From JAQVXR01 sp050945755 (GTDB taxonomy: Bacteria > Bacillota > Dehalobacteriia > Dehalobacteriales > Dehalobacteriaceae): a stretch of 52,200 nucleotides of DNA. The notes beneath the pieces were generated by a model. It searched no databases. It worked only from the letters and a program-made list of their open reading frames with translations, and was not told where the DNA came from. Shown here in pieces: positions 34,601-41,232 of the stretch. The stretch lies in assembly GCA_050945755.1 (NCBI GenBank), contig JBMNTN010000010.1:1-52200 (forward strand), read 5' to 3'. The position numbers and the translations under genes are program-made. The first letter of the stretch is position 1; each line of letters begins with the position of its first letter.

Positions 34601-37310
34601 CTGCCTTTAATCCAAAAACCATGTTGCCGTGACACTTATGCCACATGGTTTTATAATGGCAATTAACAAAGAAATCTACAACCCCGGAGAATATAGGCAT
34701 ACCGATTGTCACAAGGCCCAATCCTAACCATACCAATGGTTGACCGGGAAGCAAAAATAAGCCTGCTGCCAGAAGCACCAGTACCGCAGGGGATACCAAA
34801 CTTCTGCGTAAGTTATCAATAATTTTCCACCGGGAAAGAGCAGTCAAAGGATTAGGAACCAAATCTCCTTTTCTGTTTTTTACCCGGGGAAAAAGCCAAG
34901 GCAATAACTGCCAGTCACCACGTACCCAGCGATGCAGACGCATCATGAAGGAATTATAGCGCACCGGATACCCGTCTACCAATACCAGATTGGTTGCCAG
35001 GCCTACTCTGATATAACTTCCTTCCAGCAAGTCATGGCTCAGTACCGTATTATCAGGGACAGTATCATGAAGTGCCTTCTGAAATACATTGACATCATAA
35101 ATTCCCTTTCCGGTAAAAATTCCTTCCCCAAAACAATCTTGATAGACATCGGATACGGCATGGGTATAAGGATCAATGCCTCCTTGCCCGGCAAAGATGC
35201 GGGAAAATAGGGTGCTGTTGGCACTCTCTGTACTAACATTAATTCTCGGCTGAATCAAACCATAACCCTCAACAACAATACCTTTTTGTTCATCAAATAC
35301 CGGTCTGTTTAAAGGATGAGAAATAGTCCCAATCATTTTTCGCGCCATATGCAGGGGAATTTTGGTGTCCGCATCGAGGGTAATCACATATTTAACCTTT
35401 CTCAGCGCTAAAGTGTGCTTGGGAATATGATTAAAGCTGGTTTCCTTTTGACCGGTAAGAAAATTATTTAATTCAACCAGGGCACCTCTTTTTCTTTCCC
35501 AGCCCATCCATCTGTTTTGCTGAGGAGAAAAAATTCGGTGTCGGGAGAAAAAGAAAAAAATATCCTGTCCGGAAGCGTACTTATCATTTAACTTTTTAAT
35601 TTCCTCCAGGGCAGTATCTATAATATCTTGGTCATTGGGCAAAACTTCTGTTTCAGCATCTTTCAAATCCCCCAACAAAGCAAAGTAAAGATGGTCCTCC
35701 CGATTAGCCAAGTAATGAACTTCCAACTGTTGAACCAGTTCCTTTACCCGCTGCACATTTGGAAGCAATGTAGGAACCACGACCAATGCTGTCGCTTCCT
35801 CCGGAATACCCTGTTCAAAAGACATTTTGGGGAAAAATGTTGGTTCCACTAAGGAAGTAAACAAGCGATTGACCAAAGCAACAGCTATATCACTGGCCGG
35901 AATTAAAGTAACGAGCCCTGCCAAAAGAACCGCACCAATATTTTTTTCCCCGAGATTTAGATAAGCATAAGCTGCAAACAAAATGGAAATAAGCACTGTG
36001 ATGATCCCGATTGAAGCAATATATAGTCCCACCGCCGGTTTTTGTCCCGGTGAGCGGGAAGATCCCAGTCGCTTGAGGAGCAAATTAAGCCCGTCACCAA
36101 CAAGGTAATACCCAACATGGCGCTGTAAGGAATTTTTGTCTTGAACCTCCTGGGCTAGGTCCAAAGCTTTTCGCGCGATGTTAGTCTCCGATGTTTTTAA
36201 TTGTCTGGCCAGCTTTTCCACAGTGTGCCGGTAATAATCCCGGGAGGCAAAATCCATACCTGAATATGTTCCGTCCGGGTCGCTTCTTAGAATCTGCTCA
36301 ACCACAGAGAGTTTCTCAAAAACATTGTTCCAGTTTACCGCAGCGACCAATCTGATACTGGAAATGGAATTGCCCATGGCCACCTGCATATTGGCCTGCT
36401 CTTGGTGTTCCTCGTGGACAACCTTAACAATAGAAATATCAAACTCAAGTAGTTTTTGATCAAGATAATTGAGAATTTCTTCCGTCTCCGCTCCCTGGCG
36501 GCGCAATTTTTTGAGAAGATGTTCCACCAAAGAATAGGAAGCACTGTTCCAATTAACAATATTTTGCGAAATAAAAAATTTAATATTTTCCGGATCTAAT
36601 TCTTTTAAATCTTCAACCTTTCTCCACTCAATTTGGGACGCACGTATTTTTTCACAGACATTTTTCACATTCTCAATCAGTGCCATCTTTAACATAATTG
36701 GCAACGCCCACAATTCACTCATGGAAAGAATGTTTTGGGATTGGTAAGCGGTCACAAAATCAGTGGTCGTTTTTTCATCCAACCTACCGTCAAGATGGGA
36801 AACCAATTCCAATGCCAAGGCAAAAATACGCGGGTATCCCTTTAAATAACCGCTTGTTAATGTATGAAGATTCCGGCACTTTTCCTTGACCAGGTTCTGC
36901 CGGATTCCTTTTACCTGTTCTTCAATTATATAAAAATTATCCAGCAACCACTCTGCAGCAGGAGGAACCGGCCTTTTTCTTTTGACATCTTCATTCAACA
37001 TTAAATAGACAGAGGATATGATGTCAAAATTCCGGTCCATTCTGTCCACCAGGCAGTTGGACTCTCCTGTGTTTCTCGATGCAATATGGGTTTTAGCAAC
37101 TTCCCGGACATGCTTCTCCAGTTCTTCAGGTGTCAAAAGAGCGTCTTTAGACTGGACAGCATGATTATCCTTACGGTACCTGATTCGATAAAGGATAAAA
37201 AACCCCAAGCCCAGTATAACTAATATAATTAGCATGTTAATAGGCATAAGCTGTTTTATTCCCTCCCAATATTGCTGTCTAATATTGTATTCGTTTCTCT
37301 TTTGTTCCAT
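28638..37310 (-). CDS. Cyclic beta-1,2-glucan synthase (NdvB/Cgs-like, GT84-GH189-GH94)
   Basis: A giant membrane enzyme of about 2890 residues, close to Brucella Cgs (about 2870). Order: membrane helix (25-45), cytoplasmic region, helices (430-490), GT84 glucosyltransferase with KYVITLDADTKIP (about 645) and the processive HRWVRGDWQ (about 800), more helices (840-1010), a middle glucoamylase-like cyclisation domain (about 1340-1580; GVPWGTSESG, YMAHHQGMS), then GT36-type beta domains and a GH94 phosphorylase domain with QHWWHPGAGDKGVRTR and MGSGDWNDGMN (Asp as acid, about 2570). In known enzymes GT84 extends, the middle domain cyclises and GH94 sets chain length. The ATG at 37310 lacks a ribosome binding site and lies just after a hairpin; an ATG at 37247 after GGAGGG is an alternative. 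Confidence 0.92.
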   Translation of the reverse strand: MEQKRNEYNIRQQYWEGIKQLMPINMLIILVILGLGFFILYRIRYRKDNHAVQSKDALLTPEELEKHVREVAKTHIASRNTGESNCLVDRMDRNFDIISSVYLMLNEDVKRKRPVPPAAEWLLDNFYIIEEQVKGIRQNLVKEKCRNLHTLTSGYLKGYPRIFALALELVSHLDGRLDEKTTTDFVTAYQSQNILSMSELWALPIMLKMALIENVKNVCEKIRASQIEWRKVEDLKELDPENIKFFISQNIVNWNSASYSLVEHLLKKLRRQGAETEEILNYLDQKLLEFDISIVKVVHEEHQEQANMQVAMGNSISSIRLVAAVNWNNVFEKLSVVEQILRSDPDGTYSGMDFASRDYYRHTVEKLARQLKTSETNIARKALDLAQEVQDKNSLQRHVGYYLVGDGLNLLLKRLGSSRSPGQKPAVGLYIASIGIITVLISILFAAYAYLNLGEKNIGAVLLAGLVTLIPASDIAVALVNRLFTSLVEPTFFPKMSFEQGIPEEATALVVVPTLLPNVQRVKELVQQLEVHYLANREDHLYFALLGDLKDAETEVLPNDQDIIDTALEEIKKLNDKYASGQDIFFFFSRHRIFSPQQNRWMGWERKRGALVELNNFLTGQKETSFNHIPKHTLALRKVKYVITLDADTKIPLHMARKMIGTISHPLNRPVFDEQKGIVVEGYGLIQPRINVSTESANSTLFSRIFAGQGGIDPYTHAVSDVYQDCFGEGIFTGKGIYDVNVFQKALHDTVPDNTVLSHDLLEGSYIRVGLATNLVLVDGYPVRYNSFMMRLHRWVRGDWQLLPWLFPRVKNRKGDLVPNPLTALSRWKIIDNLRRSLVSPAVLVLLAAGLFLLPGQPLVWLGLGLVTIGMPIFSGVVDFFVNCHYKTMWHKCHGNMVFGLKAVFYQAGLLLLFLPYHAYLMLDAVIRTLYRVFVSRKNLLEWVTAADVERNLNNDLRNYFRSMFPAVLQALALVLLVWFFRLEHLEYAVLFGVAWLASPVAAYYVSQIDKRVPEEIDSADQEFLYRLARKTWAYYEDFAGETDHFLPPDNFQENPPNGIAHRTSPTNIGFLLIAVLSARDLGWIGMQEMVSRLEKTLATVKNLKKWKGHLYNWYDTTTLEVLRPAYVSTVDSGNFVGYLMTLKQGLLEYLERPLIDMQMVRGLSSSLSLVEKPCPETARQANALLEKGQLALEEWRGLLETAFGELSMEESWGKRLARTVIALKRELQDVFPNVDPEILQSKDDKKMARLVQYFQGLGKKSLARLEQGYSDLLHEINQMEKEYPRLSALKAEVLRVEQAAKELQERVKHLVTAIDELVAATSFVPLYDHQKRLFSIGYNVDEEKLTNSYYDLLASEARITSFLAVARGEVPTEHWFRLGKSLTYVEGYKGLVSWSGTMFEYFMPCLIMKDYPNTLLSETYHFALLAQKRYGKKRGVPWGTSESGFFSFDVNLNYQYKAFGVPDLGLKRGLVDDMVVSPYSTILALPFDPVGAVQNLKRLEEEGLEGDYGFYEAVDYTTERLFMGKNRGIVQSYMAHHQGMSLIALNNYLNGQVMQERFHHDPLVKAGELLLQEKVPIRVIITKEHKEDVRPFEIPDREEGVQVSRELTGVLPGLPACHLLSNGRYSLLITERGSGYSTKDGIQVTRWRENHPVAKYGLFVFIQNAHSSETWSVAYEPLKKEPDEYRVIFLPDKAEFIRTDGRIGTHMMIAVSPEDSVEIRKIVITNHGEEQVVLDVTSYGEMVLTSPAADAAHPVFSNLFVQTEHLAKYNAILSYRRPRGENEEVPWAVHGVVVEGEVVGGLELETDRSKFLGRGRDITQPLALDFGHPLSNTTGAVLDPIISLRRRVKINPGKVVVVSFFTGVAETREQALEWAEKYHETAALERAFELAWTRSQVEDGYLGLKANEVKAAQELIPHITFLSPLRKRYGEIYCQNKKGQQGLWAYGVSGDLPIVLLRVKQAEDISIVRSMLKIHEYLRFKGLKVDLVILNEEEAGYFQSLHELIREAISVSHARDIQDRPGGVFLRNANTMPPEDLTLFMTVARIILTGENGPILSQLKITEAEQPSLPGEKIFSQAPTDYVSRDELPELVYYNGYGGFTPDGREYVIRLKDRIETPAPWINVVANPDFGFIISESGSGYVWAENSRENKITPWFNDPVTNPPGEIVYLRDDETGEIWSPTPLPMRKDDSYTVRHGLGYSSFQHHSHGVDQGMTVFVPVDDPVKISLVKLKNTSKTRRRLSLTYFVQTVLGVSEQAADQYISTEATDSGALHIRNSYNTDFPGRVVFIDCSEKISSFTGDRSEFIGAGGDIKNPQALKREGLSNRVGCGLLPCAAIQLSFELEPGMEKEVVLLLGQGKNQEDARRIAARYRDLTVSQSALEEAKRFWLNKVGIVQVRTPDQTMDILMNGWLIYQIISCRLWGRSALYQSGGAYGFRDQLQDGLGVVSVWPELTRSQILLHAAHQFEEGDVQHWWHPGAGDKGVRTRFSDDLLWLPYVTSEYIKNTGDTDILKEKVPYLKDEPLKKGEDERYSIPRVSEETSTLYIHCVRAIERGLKTGVHGIPLMGSGDWNDGMNTVGNQGRGESVWLGWFLINILNNFAPLCREMDDEDRGTRYLEAAQRIAENIELHAWDGSWYRRAYFDNGLPLGSAENTECKIDSLTQSWAVISGAGQKERIVDAMTAVENYLVKKDEGLVMLLTPPFDDGDLNPGYIKGYVPGVRENGGQYTHAAAWVIYAFAKMGCQDKAWSLYHMINPINHTRTSIESATYKVEPYVIAADVYAVQPHVGRGGWTWYTGSASWMYKVGLEAILGFWKEGKKLYFKPCIPKEWPGFSLRYRYLKSVYQIEVKNPQGTYHGIKSITVNGRRIRDNFLVLVDDGKEYKVEVVLG

Positions 37311-37314
37311 ACAT

Positions 37315-37354
37315 AAAAAAATCAAGGATTTTACCCCTTGATTTTTGTATTATA
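37315..37354 (-). promoter_or_regulatory. TATAAT box and 5' hairpin immediately before the glucan synthase gene
   Basis: Minus strand: TATAAT (37349-37354), then the hairpin AAATCAAGG-GGTAAAAT-CCTTGATTT (37319-37344) and a T-run ending five bases before the ATG at 37310. It can serve as terminator of the upstream transporter operon, or as a hairpin at the 5' end of the glucan synthase mRNA. The -35 region is weak. Confidence 0.5.
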
Positions 37355-37398
37355 CCCCTCAACTGTTAAAAATAACCGTCTCCCATGCTTTACGCAGG

Positions 37399-37441
37399 AA
37401 TAAGTTGATGAGATGGTGTTGACACCGGTTATCAACTCATT
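37399..37441. repeat. Dispersed palindromic hairpin element, copy B
   Basis: Arms AATAAGTTGAT / ATCAACTCATT with inner GGTGT / ACACC. Compared with copy A (22839-22882), the inner pair GGTGCC/GGCACC has become GGTGT/ACACC, paired changes that keep the stem. It overlaps the stop codon of the ABC ATPase gene. Confidence 0.75.
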
Positions 37442-38177
37442 ATGAAAGCAATTTTAATATTTGTTTTTTTTGATTAACAAACTCCCCAGAGGTTACTATT
37501 TCCCCACTACGGGGGCGCGGCAGATTAACCTTTAGTTCCTCCTTAACCGTTCCCGGACGCTCAGACATTACATATACCTTGTCCGAAAGAAAAAGCGCTT
37601 CATCAATGTCATGGGTGACAAACAATACGGACTGGCGAAACTCCTGCCAGACAGAGAGCAGCCACTGCTGGAGATGGGCCCGGGTCAGAGCATCAAGCTT
37701 TCCAAACGGTTCATCCAAAAGAAGAATTTCTCCCTGGTGCAAAAAGGTACGTAGAACTGCCGCCCGCTGGCGCATACCTCCGGATAGTTGAGAAGGATAA
37801 GAAGATTCAAAGCCCTTTAACCCAAATAAGGGCATCCACTTTAAGGCACGCGCCCGGGCTGCCTTTTTAGAAAGGCCGGCCACTTCCAGGGGAATACAAG
37901 CATTATCCAAAACCGTTCTCCAGGGAAGAAGCAAATCCTTTTGGGGCATGTAGCTAACCTTCTTTCCGCCACTTGGAAAAGAAACCATTCCGACATCAGG
38001 CTCTAAAAGTCCACTAATCAAATTGAGAACAGTACTTTTTCCACAGCCAGATGGACCGAGTAAGCTAACAAATTCCCCTTCCCCGATGGATAACGAAACA
38101 TTGTTTAAAACCTTTAATTTCGAAGCTCCCAGAGAAAAAGACAATCCCACTCCTTCAAGTTTCACATTAACAGTCAT
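37440..38177 (-). CDS. thiZ: ABC transporter ATP-binding protein (thiamine precursor uptake, ThiZ-like)
   Basis: Energy-coupling ATPase of 245 residues on the inner face of the membrane. Walker A GPSGCGKST (about 41-49), signature LSGGMRQRAAVLR, Walker B ILLLDEPFGKLDALTR, switch His in FVTHDIDEALF. It belongs to the nitrate/taurine/HMP type of ATPases. GGAGGAG lies four bases before the ATG, 12 bases after the binding-protein gene, making it the last gene of the TPP-riboswitch operon; this is why ThiZ is chosen over a sulfonate role. Its stop overlaps a dispersed hairpin element. Confidence 0.88.
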   Translation of the reverse strand: MTVNVKLEGVGLSFSLGASKLKVLNNVSLSIGEGEFVSLLGPSGCGKSTVLNLISGLLEPDVGMVSFPSGGKKVSYMPQKDLLLPWRTVLDNACIPLEVAGLSKKAARARALKWMPLFGLKGFESSYPSQLSGGMRQRAAVLRTFLHQGEILLLDEPFGKLDALTRAHLQQWLLSVWQEFRQSVLFVTHDIDEALFLSDKVYVMSERPGTVKEELKVNLPRPRSGEIVTSGEFVNQKKQILKLLS

Positions 38178-38189
38178 TTTCTCCTCCGC

Positions 38190-39197
38190 TTATTTCTTGG
38201 GAAGATAATCATTAGTAAATGCTGCGGCAGGGTCGATTTCTTTTTCCAGCAAGCCGTAGTTCAGCATCCAATCGGCGTATCTTTGCCATACCTCAGCCTT
38301 TTGCACTCCCCAAAAAGGAGCATCATCCTGATATTTATCCGCTAACCAGCGTTGGCTGGCCTTTACCAATTCTGCATCCAGTTCCGGAGCATTATCAAGC
38401 AGTATCTCGGCACTATCATCCGGATTGCTGATGGCAAATTCATATCCTTCGGTGGTAGCTGCCAAGAATTTTTTCACCACTTCCGGCTTTTCGGCAATTG
38501 TCTTTTCGCTGGCAATCAACACCGGTGTATAATAATCTAAAGCCGGGTCCTCGTCCTTAATCATAATAATGTTTAACGGAACATTTTGCAGTTCGGCTCG
38601 AATCCCGTCCCAGCCATAAAAAATCCAGGCAAAATCAACATCTTTTTGGACACTGGTCATAAAATCAGCGCTCCCGATATTCACCTCTTCCACCGTATTG
38701 ATGCTAACCCCGTGCTTGGTGACAAGAGACTCCAGCATAGCATGCTCCATGGGAGAACCCCAACCGCCGTACTTTTTCCCGGCAAAATCTTTCGGTGAAG
38801 TAATGTTTTTATCTTTGGGAGAAGCAAAGCCCGAAGTATTATGCTGAATGACCGCGGCAATAGATTTTATGGGAATGTCATTCGTTCTAGCCAAAGTCAC
38901 TTCTTCTTGATAACTGACGCCAAAATCCGCTTGCTGGGCAGCAACCAATTGAGCTGCTCCCCCGGAGGTTGGCTGGATAATTTCCACGTCCAACCCTTGA
39001 TCTGCATAAAACCCCTTGTCTTTGGCCACAAATAATCCGGTATGATTGGTATTTGGTACCCAGTCTAATACAACGATAACCTTAACAGGTTCACCGGATG
39101 AATCTGCCTCCGGTGACGTTTCACTATTTGAGGGAGAACACCCGCTTATAAGCCCTACTGCCAGCAGTATCGTTAAAACCACTAAAAACTTCTTCAA
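38190..39197 (-). CDS. thiY: Thiamine-precursor (HMP/formylaminopyrimidine) binding lipoprotein, ThiY-like
   Basis: Extracytoplasmic solute-binding protein, 335 residues, of the NMT1/THI5-like family. The lipobox LISGC (Cys about 20) marks lipid anchoring; a Ser/Glu-rich linker follows. The ligand domain begins VIVVLDWVPNTNHTGLFVA (about 40-58), the hallmark of ThiY-type proteins, and includes GWGSPMEHAML and WIFYGWDG with aromatic residues suited to a pyrimidine. The TTG at 39197 follows AGGGGA by seven bases. The riboswitch at the head of the operon supports thiamine-related cargo; the exact pyrimidine is not determined. Confidence 0.88.
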   Translation of the reverse strand: MKKFLVVLTILLAVGLISGCSPSNSETSPEADSSGEPVKVIVVLDWVPNTNHTGLFVAKDKGFYADQGLDVEIIQPTSGGAAQLVAAQQADFGVSYQEEVTLARTNDIPIKSIAAVIQHNTSGFASPKDKNITSPKDFAGKKYGGWGSPMEHAMLESLVTKHGVSINTVEEVNIGSADFMTSVQKDVDFAWIFYGWDGIRAELQNVPLNIIMIKDEDPALDYYTPVLIASEKTIAEKPEVVKKFLAATTEGYEFAISNPDDSAEILLDNAPELDAELVKASQRWLADKYQDDAPFWGVQKAEVWQRYADWMLNYGLLEKEIDPAAAFTNDYLPKK

Positions 39198-39211
39198 TTT
39201 TATATCCCCTT

Positions 39212-39991
39212 TTATTTGTTATTCTCGCCTTCATTGACAAATAACCATGGCATAAGTAGCCTTTCCATAAATTTAATTACGGCAAAAATCCCTAAACTAA
39301 GAACAGTAATCACCACAATCCCCGCAAAAACCCGGTCTAAAAGAAAAGAATGCTGGGAACGGGTCATAAACACCCCGATTCCTTTGGAGGCACCAAGCCA
39401 TTCCCCAATGACTGCTCCCATGATGCTGTATGCAGCGGCAATTTTCAAGCCGCTGAAAAAAGCAGGCATTGCTCCAGGCAGCTTCACATTGATAAAAATG
39501 TACTTTTTGCCGGCCCCCATTGTCCTCAGAAGATTAATTAACTCTTCATCTACAGCAGCCAACCCGTCTAATAAACTAATCACAATGGGGAAAAAGCAGA
39601 CTAAGGTAACTACGATTACTTTAGGCATCATCCCATAGCCAAACCAAATTAAAAATAGCGGAGCAACGGAGATAATTGGTATCGTCTGGGATGTTACCAA
39701 CAACGGGTAGAGAGCCTTTTTTACCCAGGGGATACTATCCATCAGAAGGGCTAAAAAAACCGCCAGTAAGACAGCTCCGCCAAATCCAAAGGCCGCTTCC
39801 AAAACAGTGACTTTGGCGTGGGCTATCAGGACGCCAAAAGATTGGGCCAATGCTTGGACGATTTCCGAAGGTGCCGGTAAAATGTAGCTGGGGAAATGAA
39901 AAAACCAAACCGCCCACTGCCAAAAAATCAGCAAGAAAAAAACAAATAATACAGCCAGCTTATATTCACCGGTACTTACTGACTTTTTCAT
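39212..39991 (-). CDS. thiX: ABC transporter permease (thiamine precursor uptake, ThiX-like)
   Basis: Inner-membrane permease of 259 residues with about six helices and the cytoplasmic EAA loop RTMGAGKKYIFINVKLPGAM (about 168-187), which contacts the ATPase. The ATG at 39991 (nine bases after GGGGGGAG) is preferred over a TTG one codon earlier. Its start overlaps the end of the thiamine-binding gene by 26 bases, indicating translational coupling; the binding-protein gene follows 14 bases later. Confidence 0.9.
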   Translation of the reverse strand: MKKSVSTGEYKLAVLFVFFLLIFWQWAVWFFHFPSYILPAPSEIVQALAQSFGVLIAHAKVTVLEAAFGFGGAVLLAVFLALLMDSIPWVKKALYPLLVTSQTIPIISVAPLFLIWFGYGMMPKVIVVTLVCFFPIVISLLDGLAAVDEELINLLRTMGAGKKYIFINVKLPGAMPAFFSGLKIAAAYSIMGAVIGEWLGASKGIGVFMTRSQHSFLLDRVFAGIVVITVLSLGIFAVIKFMERLLMPWLFVNEGENNK

Positions 39992-40256
39992 CAATCGTCA
40001 CTCCCCCCGGCCGGTAATCTATCTTCACTAGGGAAATTACACGAGCTGCCCCTTCCCGAACACAAATCTCCTGGGCTTTTTTCACAATATCCAATAAAAG
40101 ATCCAGTTCCCCTTCCATGGTCGTCTCCATTGGACCTACCTCATAGCGCACACCGCTTTCTTTAATAAAATCTATTACCTTGTCCACCACAGGATAAAGA
40201 GCTTTCTCGGCCACACTGGGCAGTACCTGCAGGCTCACATTAACCTTTGGAATCAT
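39966..40256 (-). CDS. Thiamine-binding protein of the MTH1187/YkoF superfamily
   Basis: A small ferredoxin-like-fold protein of 96 residues. VNVSLQVLPSV opens it and YEVGPMETTMEGELDLLLDIV (split around residue 45) matches the family core; members bind thiamine or pyrimidine. It is the first gene behind the TPP riboswitch, in front of the permease, so a soluble cytoplasmic partner or sensor of the transporter is likely (inference). A GTG at 40262 lies within the ribosome binding site AAAGGAGGTG; the ATG at 40256 is five bases after it. Confidence 0.86.
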   Translation of the reverse strand: MIPKVNVSLQVLPSVAEKALYPVVDKVIDFIKESGVRYEVGPMETTMEGELDLLLDIVKKAQEICVREGAARVISLVKIDYRPGGVTIDEKVSKYR

Positions 40257-40293
40257 CATCACCTCCTTTACGAAGTGCCGATAAAGAATACTA

Positions 40294-40329
40294 TATAAGA
40301 ATAAAACCGTTACCTAGGGTAACGGTTTT
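40294..40329 (-). terminator. Riboswitch-controlled terminator
   Basis: AAAACCGTTACC-CTA-GGTAACGGTTTT on the minus strand followed by ATTCTTATAT. It lies directly after the TPP aptamer and before the first gene of the operon. Confidence 0.85.
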
Positions 40330-40334
40330 GAAGT

Positions 40335-40441
40335 CTCTGGTATCTTCCCTCCGCTGGCATTACCCAGATCAGGTTCTCGGGTCGGAATAATCATTAGGTA
40401 TTCCCTCTCAGCCGGACTCATCCAGCTCCCCCGGGTTAAAT
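40335..40441 (-). promoter_or_regulatory. TPP riboswitch (THI element)
   Basis: On the minus strand the conserved TPP aptamer parts appear in order: GGGGGAGC, the pyrimidine-sensor loop CTGAGAGGG (40403-40411), then ACCTGATCTGG, TAATGCCAGCG and GAGGGAA (40345-40374). With the terminator that follows it predicts transcription stop when thiamine pyrophosphate is plentiful, controlling the thiamine-binding protein-thiX-thiY-thiZ operon. Confidence 0.95.
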
Positions 40442-40533
40442 TGTCAATAATATAAAACCCACACCAATATTATTGTAAATTATACTTCTTTTCAGCAAAT
40501 AAAGTCAAGTTGTTTCTGGGAAAAATATCCTAA

Positions 40534-41073
40534 TTAGGCTAAATCCAAAAAGCAGCCGTAATTATCCAGCTTAACAAAATAAAGAGTCTTCCATAACAGG
40601 CCGTCTTTGATATTGAGATCGGAAACGTATGGGCACCACTTGCCATTATCTTTTTTCCAAAACAAGTGCCATTTCTGGTCAAAGGGAGTATAGCGCAGTT
40701 GGCATAATTCCCAGTAGTCACTTCCTTCGGATATTTTAATTCTAATAGTGAATGAATTGTACCGACGAACAACACGGTACTCCCAGGAAGGCCATGATAC
40801 AGAAAAAAAATCCCTAATCTGCTTTAATGCTTCCCGGGCTATTTTAGGATCCATCTGAAAAGTCTCTGTCAGAGCCTTAATCCCGGACCGGCCACCCTCT
40901 TCATAGGCATATATCCATAATTCCAACTTCTCTTCTCTCAAATTAAACCGATTGAGAGATTCTGCAAAGCCAACTTCTCCACCATATTTATCCATTGCCT
41001 TAATGGTTGCTTTCACAATGTTTTCTATTTCACCGGCATTCAACTGTCTAATTTCTCCTTTGCTAAAAATCAT
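40534..41073 (-). CDS. Uncharacterised 179-residue protein
   Basis: I do not recognise a firm family. Residues 1-95 are helical and charged, with a repeat-like segment ELWIYAYEEGGRSGIKAL then DPKIAREALKQIRDFF that could be a helix-turn-helix-like unit. Residues 95-179 are beta-rich and aromatic (SWPSWEYRVVRRYNSFTIRI, then WHLFWKKDNGKWCPY), faintly like DUF3024. No signal peptide or membrane helix. The ribosome binding site before the ATG at 41073 is weak (TTTGGG). It stands alone between the riboswitch operon and a divergent polyprenyl synthetase gene. Codon use looks like that of its neighbours. Confidence 0.6.
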   Translation of the reverse strand: MIFSKGEIRQLNAGEIENIVKATIKAMDKYGGEVGFAESLNRFNLREEKLELWIYAYEEGGRSGIKALTETFQMDPKIAREALKQIRDFFSVSWPSWEYRVVRRYNSFTIRIKISEGSDYWELCQLRYTPFDQKWHLFWKKDNGKWCPYVSDLNIKDGLLWKTLYFVKLDNYGCFLDLA

Positions 41074-41176
41074 TTAACCCAAATTTTATTGCGTTGAAAA
41101 TATACTTCAATTATACCCTATTTTTTAAAAGAGATAACCTAATCTATTGAAAAATTAGACCCTCTGGGATATCCGC

Positions 41177-41206
41177 CCATAATTTATTCGATAATTGAAC
41201 ATAATA
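41177..41206 (+). promoter_or_regulatory. Possible sigma-G-type promoter of the polyprenyl synthetase gene
   Basis: CCATA (41177-41181), 18 bases, CATAATA (41200-41206) compares with the forespore sigma-G pattern GMATR-N18-CATNMTA with one mismatch. AT-rich chance matches are common, so this is tentative. Confidence 0.25.
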
Positions 41207-41232
41207 ACCTTGTACCATTAGGAGGTAAAAAA

